The notes: generated from the sequence alone by a model not told the origin. DNA of 64,000 nt from Viscum album (GCA_963277665.1 OY728136.1:1976308576-1976372575), one strand, 5' to 3'; shown: positions 28,551 through 41,866, numbered from the stretch's first letter. A program made the numbers and translations.

Positions 28551-28629
28551 ATTTATGATTGCGGTTTTTGGTTTAAATGTTAATATAATGTTGTCTAATC
28601 ATTTAATTCTATATTTAGTGTGAACTTTT

Positions 28630-29330
28630 ATGCCTCTGAGGGAAAATATATAGGATTCACCAATGGTTTTAGTGAAATATTATCCACAATGGAATATTCC
28701 AATTAATCAGAATATTATAGATGGTTTTGGGAAGATAGTTAATTTCATATAGAATAGTGTACTGTGTGTTCAAGATCAAGTGGCTGAGGCATAACTATTT
28801 GTTGGAGGGGATAGATTTTTATCACAAGAGTTATTACATAAGAAACCCATGTGTTTTAATGGTATGAAAGGACATAAAGATGCAGTTGACTAGAAGGAAA
28901 AGATCAATATGGTATTAGAATTCATGGATACCCATTAGGATATCAAGCTGATGTGTGAAATATTTAGACTCGAGTGACCCCATATGTGATGTTGTGAATC
29001 TATGGTACATGCAGATAAAAACATGGGATTGTATTGGAATTGTTTTGAGCGCCACATATACCAATAGATGATACTAGAATATATTAGGATATAAATTTCT
29101 TTTTAGTTACTCTCATTATAGTATGGAGGATTTCAGTGTCATAATACACTAATATGTTTTTAGAGCTAGTTTGTTTTGCTATAAAGATGGTTATGAATAA
29201 CTTTTTAAAATCTCGGAAAAACATACAGGGTTTACGACCATACATTTGATTTCTGATAAATATGATTAATGTTTTAACCTGTGTTTTTATGGTGGATAGT
29301 AAGTTCACTGTAAAAATTAACATGGTTTTA
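28630..29330 (+). pseudogene. element C gag remnant
   Basis: The start MPLREN resembles the MPPRR-type beginnings of plant gypsy Gag proteins. From about 28,845 pieces such as CFNGMKGHKDAVD and KEKINMVLEFMD match the Retrotrans_gag capsid domain (family pattern PPTFxG...W...I). Near 29,210, after frameshifts, comes GLRPYI, the usual R-x-F-x-x-G-L-R-P block. Several in-frame stops make it non-functional. The CCHC nucleocapsid knuckle was not clearly seen downstream. Confidence 0.75.
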
Positions 29331-29339
29331 AAGATTTAA

Positions 29340-30170
29340 ATATCTAGTTCTTCCCTTCCTCATAATGATAACATAAATGGGGTATTGGTATGGAAGAAGA
29401 TGTTATAAGATAACTACAATGGGGTTGGAGGTGGTTCTTAGAATAAATCCTTCTCTTCACCATTAATATATTTTGGGAGTGTTCCCATTATCTACAAGTA
29501 GTATGGAAAGTTATAAACACCAGATATACTTTCCATGAACACATAATGATCAATAATTCTTGTGGTCATTGAATCCATCTACAGTGGTTCTGTCAGGCTA
29601 TGACTAGACCATGTTATGGTCATAGATCATCTACTCCTAAAATCACAATGATGTTTTAAGATGCATCAAATTACACATCCTTCCATCCACATGACTCAAT
29701 ATTGAAAAAAAATCACTTAGTGGATGTGTTTCTTGTGGAGGTTGAAACAAATCTAGTGACAGTGAGAGGTTCCATATATGTTGTGTCTTCTATAATACAA
29801 TGATTGTTTGATTATTTGTATATGTATTGTTACTAATGTTTCCCAAATTCCAATTTATCTCATGTTCTTTTTACTGATTTAGTGACACCACTTGGAAAGA
29901 TGAATGATTAGGTGTTTCAGTAACCTAATTTATATCTGTTGATTTTTTTGGTGGAGTTTTCCCTGCATTTCATAGTTATCAATCATCAATTATTTGATAA
30001 TGTAATCTAGATTGACAATGTGTCTATTCATCATACTATGATTGATTTTTATTATATACATTGATAATTCTATACATATTATGGGATCTCTAGGGTGTTT
30101 CAGGGGTAGTGGGATCTGATGTTGGATCATGAAGGACCTTCATACCAATTGCTTAAGAGTTTTTCGTCAT
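29340..30170 (+). pseudogene. element C nucleocapsid/protease region, unreadable
   Basis: By position between Gag and RT this should hold the zinc knuckle and aspartic protease. I could not identify D-(S/T)-G-A or the GMDWL block with confidence because of frameshifts. The linker just before RT is suggested by weak similarity only. Confidence 0.35.
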
Positions 30171-30179
30171 CAATTTTAT

Positions 30180-31460
30180 TTGAACTAGATAATGATTCAT
30201 ATTAATTGATATTTATGTGGTTTTTATAGAGATCCTATATATTTATCCTATATGAATTCTGATGCCTAAATGATTATTTTTTCCTAGTGCTTCTCCTTGG
30301 GTGTCCCCTATTTTTTCTACATGTTTGAATGGTTCACATAGACTGTCTTTGGAAAAGTGGATATTTATTCGAGTAGCAGTCAAGAAAACATACCCATTAC
30401 AATATGTGTGATTTTTCTGATCAATTAATGTGGGATAAGTGGTTTTTGAAAAAACAAATCTTCATCCTAGTTATATTATGTTAATGTATTGGGTATTTGA
30501 TATTCCAAATCCTTTTTTTATAAGTCTCTATAGACATTATGTATATTTTCTAATATATTTTTTTAAATAACACAACCATAGTTTTTACGGATTTTATATA
30601 CTAAATATTTTATGTGTATCTCAATTTTTTGAATATTGATGATATCCTAGTTTATTTTTTCATTTGATCATGATAATAAGAACCATCTAAATTTGGGTTT
30701 AGAAATTATTAGAAACAAATGAATTTATAATTATATTTTTAAATTTATTTTCTTGATCAAAGTGGTGTATTTTTTGGATCATGTGATTTCTAAGCATGGC
30801 TTCTCAAAATATCTCATGAAGGTAAAGGTTGTTTTTCCTTGGGGGGGGGGGTCTTGAAAAATCATATAAATACAATGATTCTTAGGTCTTGTTGGAAACA
30901 ATTTCCATTTCATTAATGATTTATAAAAATTAACATCAATTATTACTTCTCTTTCTAATAAATGTGAGAAATAAAAATTTTATTTTATTTTTTAGAATAC
31001 ATTCAATGTTTTGAAATGGGTTTGACATAAAAAAATATTTTTTACATCACTGATCCCAGTAAGGGGTAGGAGTTATATTTTAATTATTCAAATGTTGATC
31101 TAGGTTTTTCTCTTATAGATAATGATCATTGTGTGGGCCTTAGATCTCATCAACATTTGTGGCATGAGAATAATTACCAAACTCAGGATTTGGATCTGGT
31201 TTTAGGTATGCATGCTCTTACGTATTGGTGGAACTATATATTTTGGGATATGATCATAGTATAAAATTCTTAAAAAAGATTAAGATATATATTTTATCAA
31301 GACATAAATCAAAGATAATTGATATGGGAATAATATCTATGGATATTTTGTTTTTTCATTTTATTACACTCCACGGAAGTGGAATTTTGTCACCAATTCT
31401 ATCAGTAAAAAATTTATACTTAAATCTATTCTATAATTTAAGGATTAGTGGAATATAATG
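30180..31460 (+). pseudogene. element C reverse transcriptase and RNase H remnant
   Basis: Near 30,285 SPWVSPIF corresponds to the S-P-W-G-A-P-V block, followed by a VKKTYPL segment (family VKNKYPLP). NIDDILVY near 30,640 corresponds to the catalytic (F/Y)-(I/V)-D-D-I-L-(V/I)-Y motif, then FLDQSGVFFG. At 31,143-31,230 SHQHLWHENNYQTQDLDL matches the gypsy RNase H block R-Q-L-x-x-H-E-x-N-Y-x-T-H-D-L-E-L, and near 31,365 YYTPRKWNFV matches Y-H-P-G-K-A-N-V-V. Reading frames change several times. A run of 11 G at 30,841-30,851 is a probable frameshift site. Confidence 0.85.
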
Positions 31461-31469
31461 TGACTCTTC

Positions 31470-32718
31470 ACTTAGTTTCATCTAGACACTAAAGAGGAAG
31501 ATTATGGTTTGGTTCAGACCAATGTTTAGTTATCATAATTTATCCTTGAGTCTATTCTATGGAATCTGTAGTAGTATGATGAGTTTAGAGGAATCATAGA
31601 AACCGTTTATAGTGGGAAGACCATTCATGGATGGTATCTCTTATCTCAACATGATCTCATATTTTGGAAGAAATTTTTCATACCATAATATGTGATGAAT
31701 ATATAGTGGTATGACTATCATAAGACTTCATAGACCATTCATCCATGATCCATAAATATGTATAATGGTTTGAAAATGATATTCTGGTGGATGGGTATAA
31801 ATTAGGACATTACTGATTATGTGTATCACTATTACACATGCTACTTGATAAAGGTATAACATCAGAAGCCTGCTAGCCAACTCCATCCTCCATCGGTTAC
31901 ATTCTTGAAATGGGATGAGGTATCCATGAATTTTTTTGTATTAACATAGACTGTGTAAGAGATTAATGAAATCTAGTTGGTGACTGATCGGTGGACATGA
32001 TCTTTCCATTTTAGTCTTATCAGAGAAAACACCATGGTTAAAGATATAGTTAATCTTCATGTGAAGTAGATTTTGAGGATACATGGGGTTCCATATTTTT
32101 TTCTTGTAATGTGATCCTAGGTTCACCTCTCAGTTCCATAAGAGTCTTCAAGTGGCGATGGGGAATTTTATTTAATTGATTTTAGTTTACCCTCCATAGT
32201 AAGAAGGGTATATGGAGTTATCTATTCAAATTCTAGAGGATATTCTCTATGAATGAGTTTTGGATTTTGGTCGATCATGGGATAGACATAAAGGACTAGT
32301 ATAGTTTTTGTATAATCACATATAGTAGTATTCAATCAGATTTTTTCCCTTCATAGAATTAGATAGTGACTCAAACAGGCAATGTAAATATTGGGAATAA
32401 GAGGGTAACGCCTCTCATGTGAGGTAAGATTCTCATGCATGAGGCTTCAGAAATGATTTAGGATATATGTACATGCTTAGTAATTATTAATATTCAATGG
32501 AATGAATATGAAGAACATTAACTATATCCATTAGATTCTTCAATTAGGGATCAATATTTCGTGAATGTATCTCCCAGGTTGGGTCACTAATTTATTGGGA
32601 AATAGGGGATGCCATCACAGATATATTATAAACCATTTGAGGTAACTGGGACGCTTGTTCATGTTTCTTATCTACTGGTATTACTGATTTAGCTTATAGG
32701 TATTCATGATGTTTTCAA
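31470..32718 (+). pseudogene. element C integrase remnant, cut by element A
   Basis: The integrase core is recognisable. At 32,110-32,163 CDPRFTSQFHKSLQVAMG matches the second catalytic Asp region (S-D-R-D-P-R-F-T-S-x-F-W-x-S-L-Q). At 32,233-32,292 comes an ILEDILYE...VLDFGRSWDRH block. The reading then continues through KPFEVTGTLVHVSY (GPFE-type C-terminal domain) to IHDVF, where element A interrupts it after 32,718. The reading resumes at 44,109. Stops are present throughout. Confidence 0.87.
32714..32718. repeat. target-site duplication of element A, left copy (TTCAA)
   Basis: TTCAA immediately precedes the first base of the left LTR of A and is repeated at 44,104-44,108 immediately after the right LTR. 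Five base pairs is the normal duplication for Ty3/gypsy integrases. Confidence 0.92.
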
Positions 32719-34978
32719 TATAAGGCCCCAGCATTAAACATTACTTAAACTTGAGTTAATTCAAGAATACACGTTGAGGATCTTGTCAGGTTTAGAGTTT
32801 TATAGAATTAGATCATAAATCATGCATTACATTCCACATTTAAACAAAGTGGTTATATAAAAGATAGTATTCTTTTTTCCCATAAACAGAAGCATATTTA
32901 AAATAAAACATGGATTCTTTCTTGACACTTCCTTGACACTAACATCACATCATGTAACATTCCCCTGAGCTGTGAAAAACATTTCAAAAACATGGGATGA
33001 GAATAAAAATCATAGTAAGGGATATAAAAGTACAAAATGAAAACATTAGTCCATGTATGAAATCATACTTTACTCATAGAAAATAAAAATTTTGACATAC
33101 CTCATCAAATAATGAAGAAATCATTGAAATCATAAGACATAAAGGTAACTTGAGGCATTCATAACATTCTTACATGGGGAGTAACCCTCATGGTTACGTT
33201 TGGAATACCCATCACAGTATATTCCCTAAATCTCTTCGGATAAACCTTAATGTTTAACCCCTTTGTGTTACCCAATGCATTAGAGAGCTATATCGGGCTC
33301 ACCCGCCCTTAGTTTATCACGGAACCACCCATCTTCATAAACAATGTCAAAGAACCATAACATAATCATAGAACATAAATTAAGCATAAAGGAAAGATAA
33401 AATTTCCACATTGCAATAACAATATAACATTTTAAGATATTCATATAATGAATCCATTCTAAAAACCATTTTCAAAACCATTTGAAACATTTAATAAAGA
33501 GATTTTTGAATCAATGTGTCCCATACCACTTTTATGCTTTTAACATTTTAAACCGTTAATATACATATAAATAAATCCTTAAAACCGTTTTGAAAACATG
33601 TATATTAATGAGAAATATTTATATGAATAAATCATTAAAACATTTAAAACGATATTTTAGATAAAGGATTTTTAACAAAATGAGATACACTAAAATTCCA
33701 TAATTGAGGAATAACATTTAATCAGAACTTTATAATATCCTAAGAATAAATGGATTCATGATATAATATTCCATAGGACAGTATATACACCATATAAGAG
33801 TTAATTGGTGCATAACAACAATGAAGTCTCAATAGAAATGTAAAATGAGATGAAATCCCTTATAAAAAAGGTATCCTTAAATTAAGGATAAATCAATCTC
33901 ATAATTATGTTTGACAAATATAAATACACACAATATAAGTGGATATTAATTGTAAAACAATAAAAGTTCATTCAAACATTTTCAATGGATGACATATTCA
34001 ATAAGTACATGTTGAACCCAAATAAATCGAAATTGGGTTAATAAGTTACCTTGGTAAAATTCGACAGCCTAACGGTGCCACTTTAAAATTTCATAAAATT
34101 AGTTTATGAGAGAGAAAATGGTATCTCATCACTTCGACATAAAATTTCAATCAAAAGGTTATATAAGAACATATCCCAACATAAAAATATGTAAATTAAA
34201 AGACATAAAAAAGTAAGTCTTTTAAAAAGAGGAGTGTGAAAGGTTCCCTTAATGATTTGGGAAACTTTCGAAACATACACCCCATGAAAGAAGGGTCATA
34301 CAATGAAGATGTAAAAACACAAAAATGAGAGTATATTATACAAATAGTAAAATAATGGGTAGTATATACACCACACAAATGGAAATACTTGCAAATGTAG
34401 CATGAATCTCATGGGAATAAAAAGTGAGATTAGACCCCTTTATGAAAATCTGGCAGCCTAACGACGCCACATAAAAATTCCAAAAATGGATTGATGAGAT
34501 AAAATAGGATCTCTAATAATATTAACATAAAATTTACAGAAAGAGTAACATAAAATAACATCCCCAAACATAATAAAGATTATTTTAAAATAGGATACGT
34601 AAAAAATAGTACTTAAAAAGAAAGAGAGAGGTAGGATCCTTTACCTCAAGTCTGACTTGTCTTGTTCGTTTCATTATATTACTGAATAATAAAATTTTTT
34701 AATTTATAATTTCTCAAGGACCTCCTTTAAATTTTATTATTCAATTAATATCACACACTATAATGTTATAATACTTAGTTAATTATGTGAGTTCATATCA
34801 GATGTTTTTGTTGATGTTTGGTACATGAGTCAAAAATGAACTTGTTTGAAAAAAATTGTCCATGTAGTTAGAAGTACGTCATCTCCAAAATAGTATTAAC
34901 GATTTAAATATCATATATATCCAGTAAATTTAATTTTATACTATTACATAACATTTTTAGAGAAAATAAATGAAATGA

Positions 34979-35403
34979 ACCGTTCATGGAGACTATAGGC
35001 CGTACATACACATGAACGCTACTTTTAATTTCATTGTCATATTAATGGAATTAAAAATAATTGGGAGATATATATATTATAATTCCATTATAATATATAT
35101 GTTATTTAGGTCACATAAGTTCATTAATTTCATTCTTTATACATTCCATGTATTGAATGAACGAGTCACATCACTAGAGGGGGTGGTAGTCCACACTTCC
35201 TCATATGAAATTATCGCATTTTCAAAACATGCAAAGAATGAAGGTATGTTTTATATATAAAATAAAGAAGCATATAGAAATCATAAATACCATATATATC
35301 ATATATAAAATACAATTACATCATAATGTCCACCTTTAATGGTGTTAAAAGAATATTGAACAATGATCGTTTCGTGAGACAGTAATTCGCCATCCACAGA
35401 AAC
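34979..35403 (-). repeat. three spaced inverted-repeat motifs in element A 3' LTR
   Basis: The minus strand holds three related units at about 35,403-35,364, 35,195-35,162 and 35,020-34,979. The last is the best preserved: AGCGTTCATG ... CATGAACGG arms around a core containing GTATGTACGGCCTA. The equivalent array in the other A LTR is at 41,867-42,298, and in element B at 52,156-52,583 and 58,528-58,955. Confidence 0.7.
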
Positions 35404-35574
35404 ACTATGTTCTTTAACCATTAGACAGATGTGTGTGTAAGTGTAGCTAGAATAATTCTTATAAAAATATCCTAGTATATTTAATATACTGGTTTTGTTA
35501 CAAAATAAAGGAATAAAAAGTGTTTAGGGGGTTGGAGAAGAAAAATTAAACAAAAGAACATATGGGAAGACATT

Positions 35575-35576
35575 AC
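35575..35576 (-). promoter_or_regulatory. splice-donor-like site, element A 3' LTR
   Basis: The minus strand reads AAAG then GTAATGTC, with the G of GT exactly 177 bp from the first T of the TATA box. The same context and spacing occur in the other A LTR (GT at 42,470-42,469) and in both B LTRs. Function is inferred. Confidence 0.5.
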
Positions 35577-35593
35577 CTTTAAATCAGGTAACT

Positions 35594-35616
35594 CCCTTTG
35601 GTTTGAACCAAAAGGG
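35594..35616. repeat. short hairpin in element A LTR
   Basis: CCCTTTGGTT and AACCAAAAGGG are complementary apart from one bulged base, with a very short loop. It is preserved identically in the other A LTR at 42,488-42,510, just upstream of the donor-like site on the minus strand. Confidence 0.65.
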
Positions 35617-35746
35617 TTTCTTGAAGATCTTTCTTCCTAAGGTGAGACTTTAGTGATAAATATAGGTATGCGGAGAGATGAAATGGGCAGGGTTTGGCCG
35701 AGCCAATGGCTTGAGAGGTGTGGGTATGGAGGTAGAGGTGGGGGCC

Positions 35747-35753
35747 TTTTATA
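35747..35753 (-). promoter_or_regulatory. TATA box, element A 3' LTR
   Basis: The minus strand reads TATAAAAGGCC after a CCTCCTCCCT pyrimidine tract, and a GGCC-rich segment follows about 50 bp downstream. The arrangement matches the TATA regions of element B LTRs, which supports it as the U3 promoter. Confidence 0.75.
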
Positions 35754-37212
35754 AGAGGGAGGAGGGGAACTCTTGGAATGTCAAGAAATGTTACTTTATT
35801 TTAAAATGAGTTTAGGATTTTAAAAGTCCCACATTAATATATTTCTTGTAAAATGTGATAAGGGTTCTAAATATACTCATCCAATAGGTTTTTTCCAAGT
35901 GTAAGTCTTATATTTTACATTATCTTTACATTTTATTTAAATCGTTCATTAATGAGGTAATCAATGCATCATCATGGTGTCCTAAATAAATTAATTTATT
36001 TAATGTCTAAAAATTATAAAAAAACCCCTATGATGTAGGAAATGTTGTTATATTTCCAATGAATATTAATAGTCTAAGATATAATTTACACAGACAAATC
36101 TAAAAATGTTTTACTAGGGCAATACATTCTTTAGTGATATTCTCATTTCATTAAAAATAAAATGATAAAGTGTCACATTCACCCAAAAGTGATTCCATGG
36201 GGTCCCAAAGGTTGGAACAAGGAATACCATGGTCTTCCATGACACAACCAGTAGCATTATAACACATTTTGAGTCATTTGTTATTATTTTGATATTATTT
36301 TATTATCCTTAACTACCCGATTATGAATTAATCACGATAATTAAAGATAATTACCCTCGTTACTATTCATAATGTCCAAAAACAAAGAGTCTTAATTAAA
36401 TAATTTGAAACTTATGATTAAAAATATGGAATACATTTTACCAAATTCCAAATACATAAATTTCAATAATTAATTTATAAATAATTCCCGTTGTCATAAT
36501 AGATAGCAGGTTTTTTTGAAGCAATATCTATAAAAAGTTTGGCACCTATTTATGTCCATTTTAAAAGTTAAATTAATTATAATTACAACCATTGAATTAA
36601 ATGGTAAAAATATATTCTAATTAAACTTTAAATCCAGTTAAAAAGATAATCTAACCATATATTTAAACAAGATGAAAAAGCAGTTTTGATGTAAAATGCA
36701 GTATTTTTCACTATTGATTAATAAAAAAGAACATTATCAGAAAAATACCAAAAATTTAACCAAAGAAAATTTTAATTTCCCAATCATAAAGAATAATATT
36801 ATTTTGACAAATAGATCATATAAAATTGTCAACATTTAGATTTAAAAAATGGTTCGCTATCAAAAGGCGTTAAAACAATCTTTTAAAAATATTAGAGTAT
36901 TTATTCTTAAAATTTGATTTATTTGGATTTTATGCCTCTAACATTTATTGGATAAATTTAAAAATATTTATCAAACATATGTAATCATTTGGTAGTTATT
37001 TATTTTCATTCCCGCCATTACAACTTCTAGGTGTTAACAGTTATAATATTATTATATTATTAGTGTGCAATGTAAGATTTCAAAGAAAATTGTTGTTGTG
37101 TATTGGGTACGCCATCGAGCATAGCTTTCCCTTTAAAGTAATATTAACATTTTATTCATAAATATTGATAAAAATTAGAATGTAATACTGTTTATTTACC
37201 TAGGATGTTACA

Positions 37213-37230
37213 TCCTTCTCCCCTTTTGGG
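37213..37230 (-). promoter_or_regulatory. polypurine tract of element A
   Basis: The minus strand reads CCCAAAAGGGGAGAAGGA directly against the TGTAACATCC start of the 3' LTR. This is the expected primer for plus-strand DNA synthesis, and its position confirms the minus orientation of A. Confidence 0.85.
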
Positions 37231-38181
37231 AATTGCATCCTCGCATGTCCAATATTGGGCTTGGAAACTTCATTGAAAGTCCCACATCGGAACAAGAGTC
37301 ACTAAAACTATCACATTAAAAGAAAAGGAGAGAGGTAGAAAAGTCACCCGAGTTAACCCATAATAGGATTCAACGTAGGAAAATATGGATATGGATGAGA
37401 AAAAAAAGGGTCATGTTTTGATGGAGAGTGATAGTAAACATGTCTAGGAGAAAGTTAACCACAAGAAAATCACAAACTTGTGATGGGTTAAACAGTATTT
37501 AATTCCCTGGTAGGAAAAGTTAATAGACAAAATTTTTGTTTTAAGTAACTTTTCATTGAGTAATTTATTTTTTAGAATAACTAAATCATAAGGAAACATA
37601 CTTACTTGTCATGTAGACTTTCAACTTTTACTAGATTCATTACTCAAACTCATATTTTCTCCAAAAGACTAGTATTTAGGAAGACTTGATCGCATTAAGA
37701 GTACTATAATCAACTTCTTGAGAATCACATAATCCAAAAAAGGTAACTATATATTTCCCATTTCTTTAGACCTTAACCAAAACCAAACCATAAAGTTTAG
37801 TACGATATCATATAATACCCAAAAAGAATAATGTTTTTTACAGAAAGAAAAACTACTCCTAATCTCCAAAAATTTTCATACAAAACCCAAAGTTCAACAA
37901 AGTCCATTCAATAAAAATCTATCCATAAAATTCTTCAATTTAAACCAAACTACTATTGAAACCCAAATCTCTGAAGGATTTAATTACATAGTCTCATATG
38001 ATATATCTTAACATTTTTCTCCAAAATAACATCATTTACTTTTAAAGTCTCATACTAAAAATTAATTAGCTTAATCACATATTCTCTATGATAGGCTAAT
38101 CATTTCCATAGATAACCCAAAATAAACTTTCTATTGATTCATAAAATCATATAACTAAAAAAGAATCAGTCAAACTAACCA

Positions 38182-38306
38182 GGGACTCTGGGTAGTCCAG
38201 TGGTAGGTGATAAATACCTATTTCATTTTGGTTGTGGGTTCGATTCCCGTAGTTTCTTCCAACGCGACGAGTAGTCACACAGTCTGCGTGTTGTCCTTTT
38301 TCCAAA
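38182..38306 (+). mobile_element. tRNA-derived SINE-like unit inside element A
   Basis: It contains RNA polymerase III promoter elements: box A GGTAGTCCAGTGG at 38,191-38,203 and box B GGTTCGATTCC at 38,237-38,247, at tRNA-like spacing. The T-arm can pair (GTGGG/CCCGT) but no matching acceptor or anticodon stem forms, so this is not a functional tRNA gene. The tail ends GTTGTCCTTTTTCC. A related unit lies at 55,575-55,702 in element B, also antisense to its carrier. Confidence 0.65.
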
Positions 38307-38741
38307 TATATATAATTCTTAAAACAATCCCCAAAAAGAGATAAAATCTTCAAAAATAACCATAACATATTTTAACCACAAATGTTATCTAATTACTTTC
38401 ATTTTTCAACCCAAAATGTATTAACCAGTTATTTCCGCCAATTCAAGGATCATATAAACCCAAATGGTTCGTTATAACTATATCCACAAAATAAAGGATA
38501 ATTATTCCTTGAATAAAAATTTCATATATCAAACATCAGGGTTACATATAAAATAAAAATTCTTCTAATGTAACCCCATCATCAAAAGAGACTTAATACA
38601 TTTAAGTGTTTCTCCATCCTAAAATCTACCATAACTGTTGAATCCCTTATATGTTGACTTCTTACTCATTCAACATTATTCATGATCCATTAACCATTCC
38701 TTTTAAACTTATTCTGAAATACTTCCTTCCTACAAAAAAAT

Positions 38742-39369
38742 TCATGAATCGTATCCTAAGATTCCAATAATAGGAAAACATATGTTACGAAATAATCTAT
38801 ACCTTTCATTGGTTATTGTCAGTTTCTTCATCCTCAATCGGAATGGCATTAGGTACTGGTAAACGAATATTTGTACGATCATGGTGACCTCATTCCCTAA
38901 ACTTCTTCGTAGGACAAGTGTTTTAATAATGACCATGCACACCACATTTGAAACATTAAATTGATCCTTCAAAAAGAACTTCTTTCCCTTTCCTACATTC
39001 AACTAGATGCTTCCTTTTTCCATGGCAGGTTCTTGCTTTATGACCTTAATTTCCACGTCTATAGCATCTTTCTGTCCCTTTGAAACATTTTCATATGTGT
39101 TTCTTTCCACATCTTTGACACATTTGTTTTTGAACATACTTACCTTTATGATTATTACCTGAACTTCCGTAGGGATTTGTTTCTCGCATATATGATGACT
39201 TGTAAAAATCACTAAGGTTCAGGTGGTCAATCATGAATCCAGATAGTTGGTTGAGGATAACCACCAGAGTTCTCATTGCAGTTCCCATATAATTCAGTTG
39301 ATCTTTCATAAAACCCTCACAGTTTTCTTCAAATCCAATGTTACTTTGGTGCCTGCTAGATCCAGCCAT
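38742..39369 (-). pseudogene. element A zinc-knuckle (Gag nucleocapsid-like) gene, frameshifted
   Basis: It starts at the minus-strand ATG 39,369-39,367 with MAGSSRHQ, preceded directly by a TTTTAG acceptor-like site. About 80 residues in comes CQRCGKKH, the first half of a CCHC knuckle, after which the frame breaks. Further knuckle halves are readable in other frames, including CFKCGVHGHY near 38,950 followed by a Cys. An acidic tail containing DEETDN follows. The large capsid domain of ordinary Gag is absent, as in element B. The product would bind nucleic acid; in this copy it cannot be made intact. Confidence 0.75.
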
Positions 39370-39372
39370 TTA

Positions 39373-39390
39373 CTAAAACCAAAAAGGACA
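39373..39390 (-). promoter_or_regulatory. splice-acceptor-like site before element A start codon
   Basis: The minus strand reads a pyrimidine-rich CCTTTTTGGTTTTAG, then TAAATGG, so the AG is three bases from the ATG. Element B has the equivalent CTTTTTGGGTTTTAG then AAAATGG. Conservation at the same position is the main support. Confidence 0.5.
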
Positions 39391-39589
39391 GTGTGAGTAT
39401 ATTAGTAAAATAATCATATAATAATGAGTAAGATAAACACCAAGATATAATTCTCCAAGTTATCTCAAACTCATTCTAACTTTCTGAAAAAAACAATGAC
39501 TCAATCTAATATACTAACCATTGTGGTTATACAAAACTTTTCACTTTTTCTTATACAACACTCTAACCTCTAATTTAATCTAAAACACC

Positions 39590-39600
39590 CTTTGATACCA
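39590..39600 (-). promoter_or_regulatory. primer binding site of element A
   Basis: The minus strand reads TGGTATCAAAG two bases inside the 5' LTR. It matches the usual initiator-Met tRNA complement (TGGTATCAGAG) with one change. It fixes the 5' end of the internal region. Confidence 0.85.
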
Positions 39601-41866
39601 ACTATAAGGCCCTATCCTTAAAAATTACTTAATATTGAGTTATTTCAGGAATACACATTGAGGATCTTTTCAGTTTTAGAGTCTTAGAGAATTAGATCAT
39701 AAATCATGCATTATATTCCAAATTTAAAAAAAGTGGTTACATAAAATATAGTACTCATTTTTCCCATTAACGGAAACATATTTAAAATGAAACATGGATT
39801 ATTTCTTGATACTTCCTTGACACTATCATCTCATCATGTACATATCTCTTGACCTGTGAAAAACATTTCAAAAAATTGGGATGGGAATAAAAAGATCAGT
39901 AAGGGATATAAAAGTATAAAATGGAAATATTATTCCATATATGAAATCATACTTTACTAATAGAACATAATCATTTTAACATACCTTATCAAATAATGAA
40001 TAAATCATAGAAATCATAAGACATAAAGGTAACTTGAGGCATTCATAACATTCTTATGTAGGGAGTAACCCTCATTGTTACGTTTGGAAAAACCATCATA
40101 GTATATTCCCTACATCACTTCAGAGAAACCGTAACGTTTAACCCCTTCGCGTAACCCAATGCATTGGAGAGCTATATCAGGCTCACCCACCCTTAGTTTA
40201 TCACGAAACCACCCATCTTCATATAAAATTCTCAAGAACCATAACATAATCATAACACATAACTTAAGCATAAAGTAAAGATAACATTACCACATTGCAA
40301 TAACAATAAAACATTTTAAGATATTGGAATAATGAATCCATTCTAAAAACCATTTTCAAAAACATTTAAAACATTTAATAAAGAGATTTTTGAATAAAAG
40401 CGTCCTATACCACTTTGAATATTTTAACATTTTAAACCCTTAATATCCATATAAATAAATCATTAAAAACATTTTGAAAACCGGGATATGAATGAGAAAT
40501 ATTTAGAAGAATAAATCATTTAAACATTTAAAATGATATTTTAGTTAAAGGGTTTTAATCAAAATGATAGACACTGGAATATGATAATTGAGGAATAACA
40601 TTGAAACAGAACATTATGATATCATGAGAATATAGGAATTCATGATATAATATTCCAAAGGACAGTACATACACCATATAAGAGTGAATTGGTTCATAAC
40701 AACAATGAAGTCTCAATAGAAATGTAAAATGAGATGAAATCCCTTATAAAGAAGGTATCCTTAAATTAAGGATAAATCAATATCATAATTATGTGTGACA
40801 AATATAAATACATCGAATATAAGTTGATATTATGTGTACAAAAATAAAAGGTCATTCACACATTTTCAAAGGATGACATATTAAATAACTACATATTGAA
40901 CCCAATGAAATCGAAATTGGGTTAAGAAGTTCCCTTGGTAAAATTTGACAGTCTGACATCATCACTTTAAAATTCATAAAATTAGTTGATGAGAGTGAAA
41001 ATGGTATCTCATCACATGGACATATAATTTACATCAATAAGGATATAGATGAACATATCCCAACATAAAAAGATGTAAATTAAAAGACATAACAAAATAA
41101 CTCTTTTAAAAAGAGGAGTGTGAAAGGTTCCCTTATCGATTTGGGAAACTTTCAAAAGATACACCCTATGAATGAAGGGTCATAAAATGAATATTTAAAT
41201 ACCCATAAATGAGAGTATATTATATAAATAGTAAAATAAAGGGAACTACTTACACCAAAAAAAAAGGAAATAGTGGAAAATTTAGCATGAATCTCATGGG
41301 AATAAAAAGTGAGATGAGAATCCCCTTATGAAAATTCGGCAGCATAACGACGCCAAATAAAACTTCTAAAAATGTATTGATGAGATCAAATATGGTATCT
41401 CATCATATTAACATAAAATTTATAGAAATAGAAATAAAAAACAAAATCCCCCAACATAAGAAATAGGAGCATAATGTAAGTTACATAAAAAAGAGTAAAT
41501 AAAAATGAAAGAGAGAGGTAGGATCCCTTACCACAAGTCTGACTTGTCTTGTTCATTTCTTTATATTCATGAATAATAAAAATTTTTCAATTTATAATTC
41601 TATAAGGAACTCTTTTCAAGTTTAATATTCAATTCATATCACATATTATAATGTTATAATAATTATTTAATTATATGAGTTCATATCAGATGTTTTTGTC
41701 GATGTTTGGTACATGAGTCAAAAATGAACTTGTTTGAAAAAAATTGTCCTTGTAGTTATAAGTACATAATCTCCAAAATATTATTAATGATTTAAATATC
41801 ATATATATCCAGTACATATTCATTTTATAATATTCCATAACATTTGGAGATAAAATAAATGAAATG

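Larger units (their letters stand above)
32719..37212 (-). repeat. 3' LTR of element A
   Basis: In element orientation it begins TGTAACATCC at 37,212 and ends GGGGCCTTATA at 32,719, so the termini are TG...TA rather than the usual TG...CA. It is colinear with 39,603-44,103 over its full length. It carries the TATA box (35,747-35,753), splice-donor-like GGTAAT (35,577-35,572), the inverted-repeat array (34,979-35,403) and an acceptor-like TTTTTCACAG ending at 32,970. Confidence 0.9.

Noticed and set aside
38191..38262. Functional tRNA gene
   Set aside because: Box A, box B and a T-arm are present, but there is no pairing acceptor stem or anticodon arm and a non-tRNA tail follows. The same applies to 55,631-55,702.
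38147..38368. 73-codon minus-strand frame in element A
   Set aside because: It is the antisense reading of the SINE-like unit; such peptides arise from tRNA-derived repeats and are not proteins.
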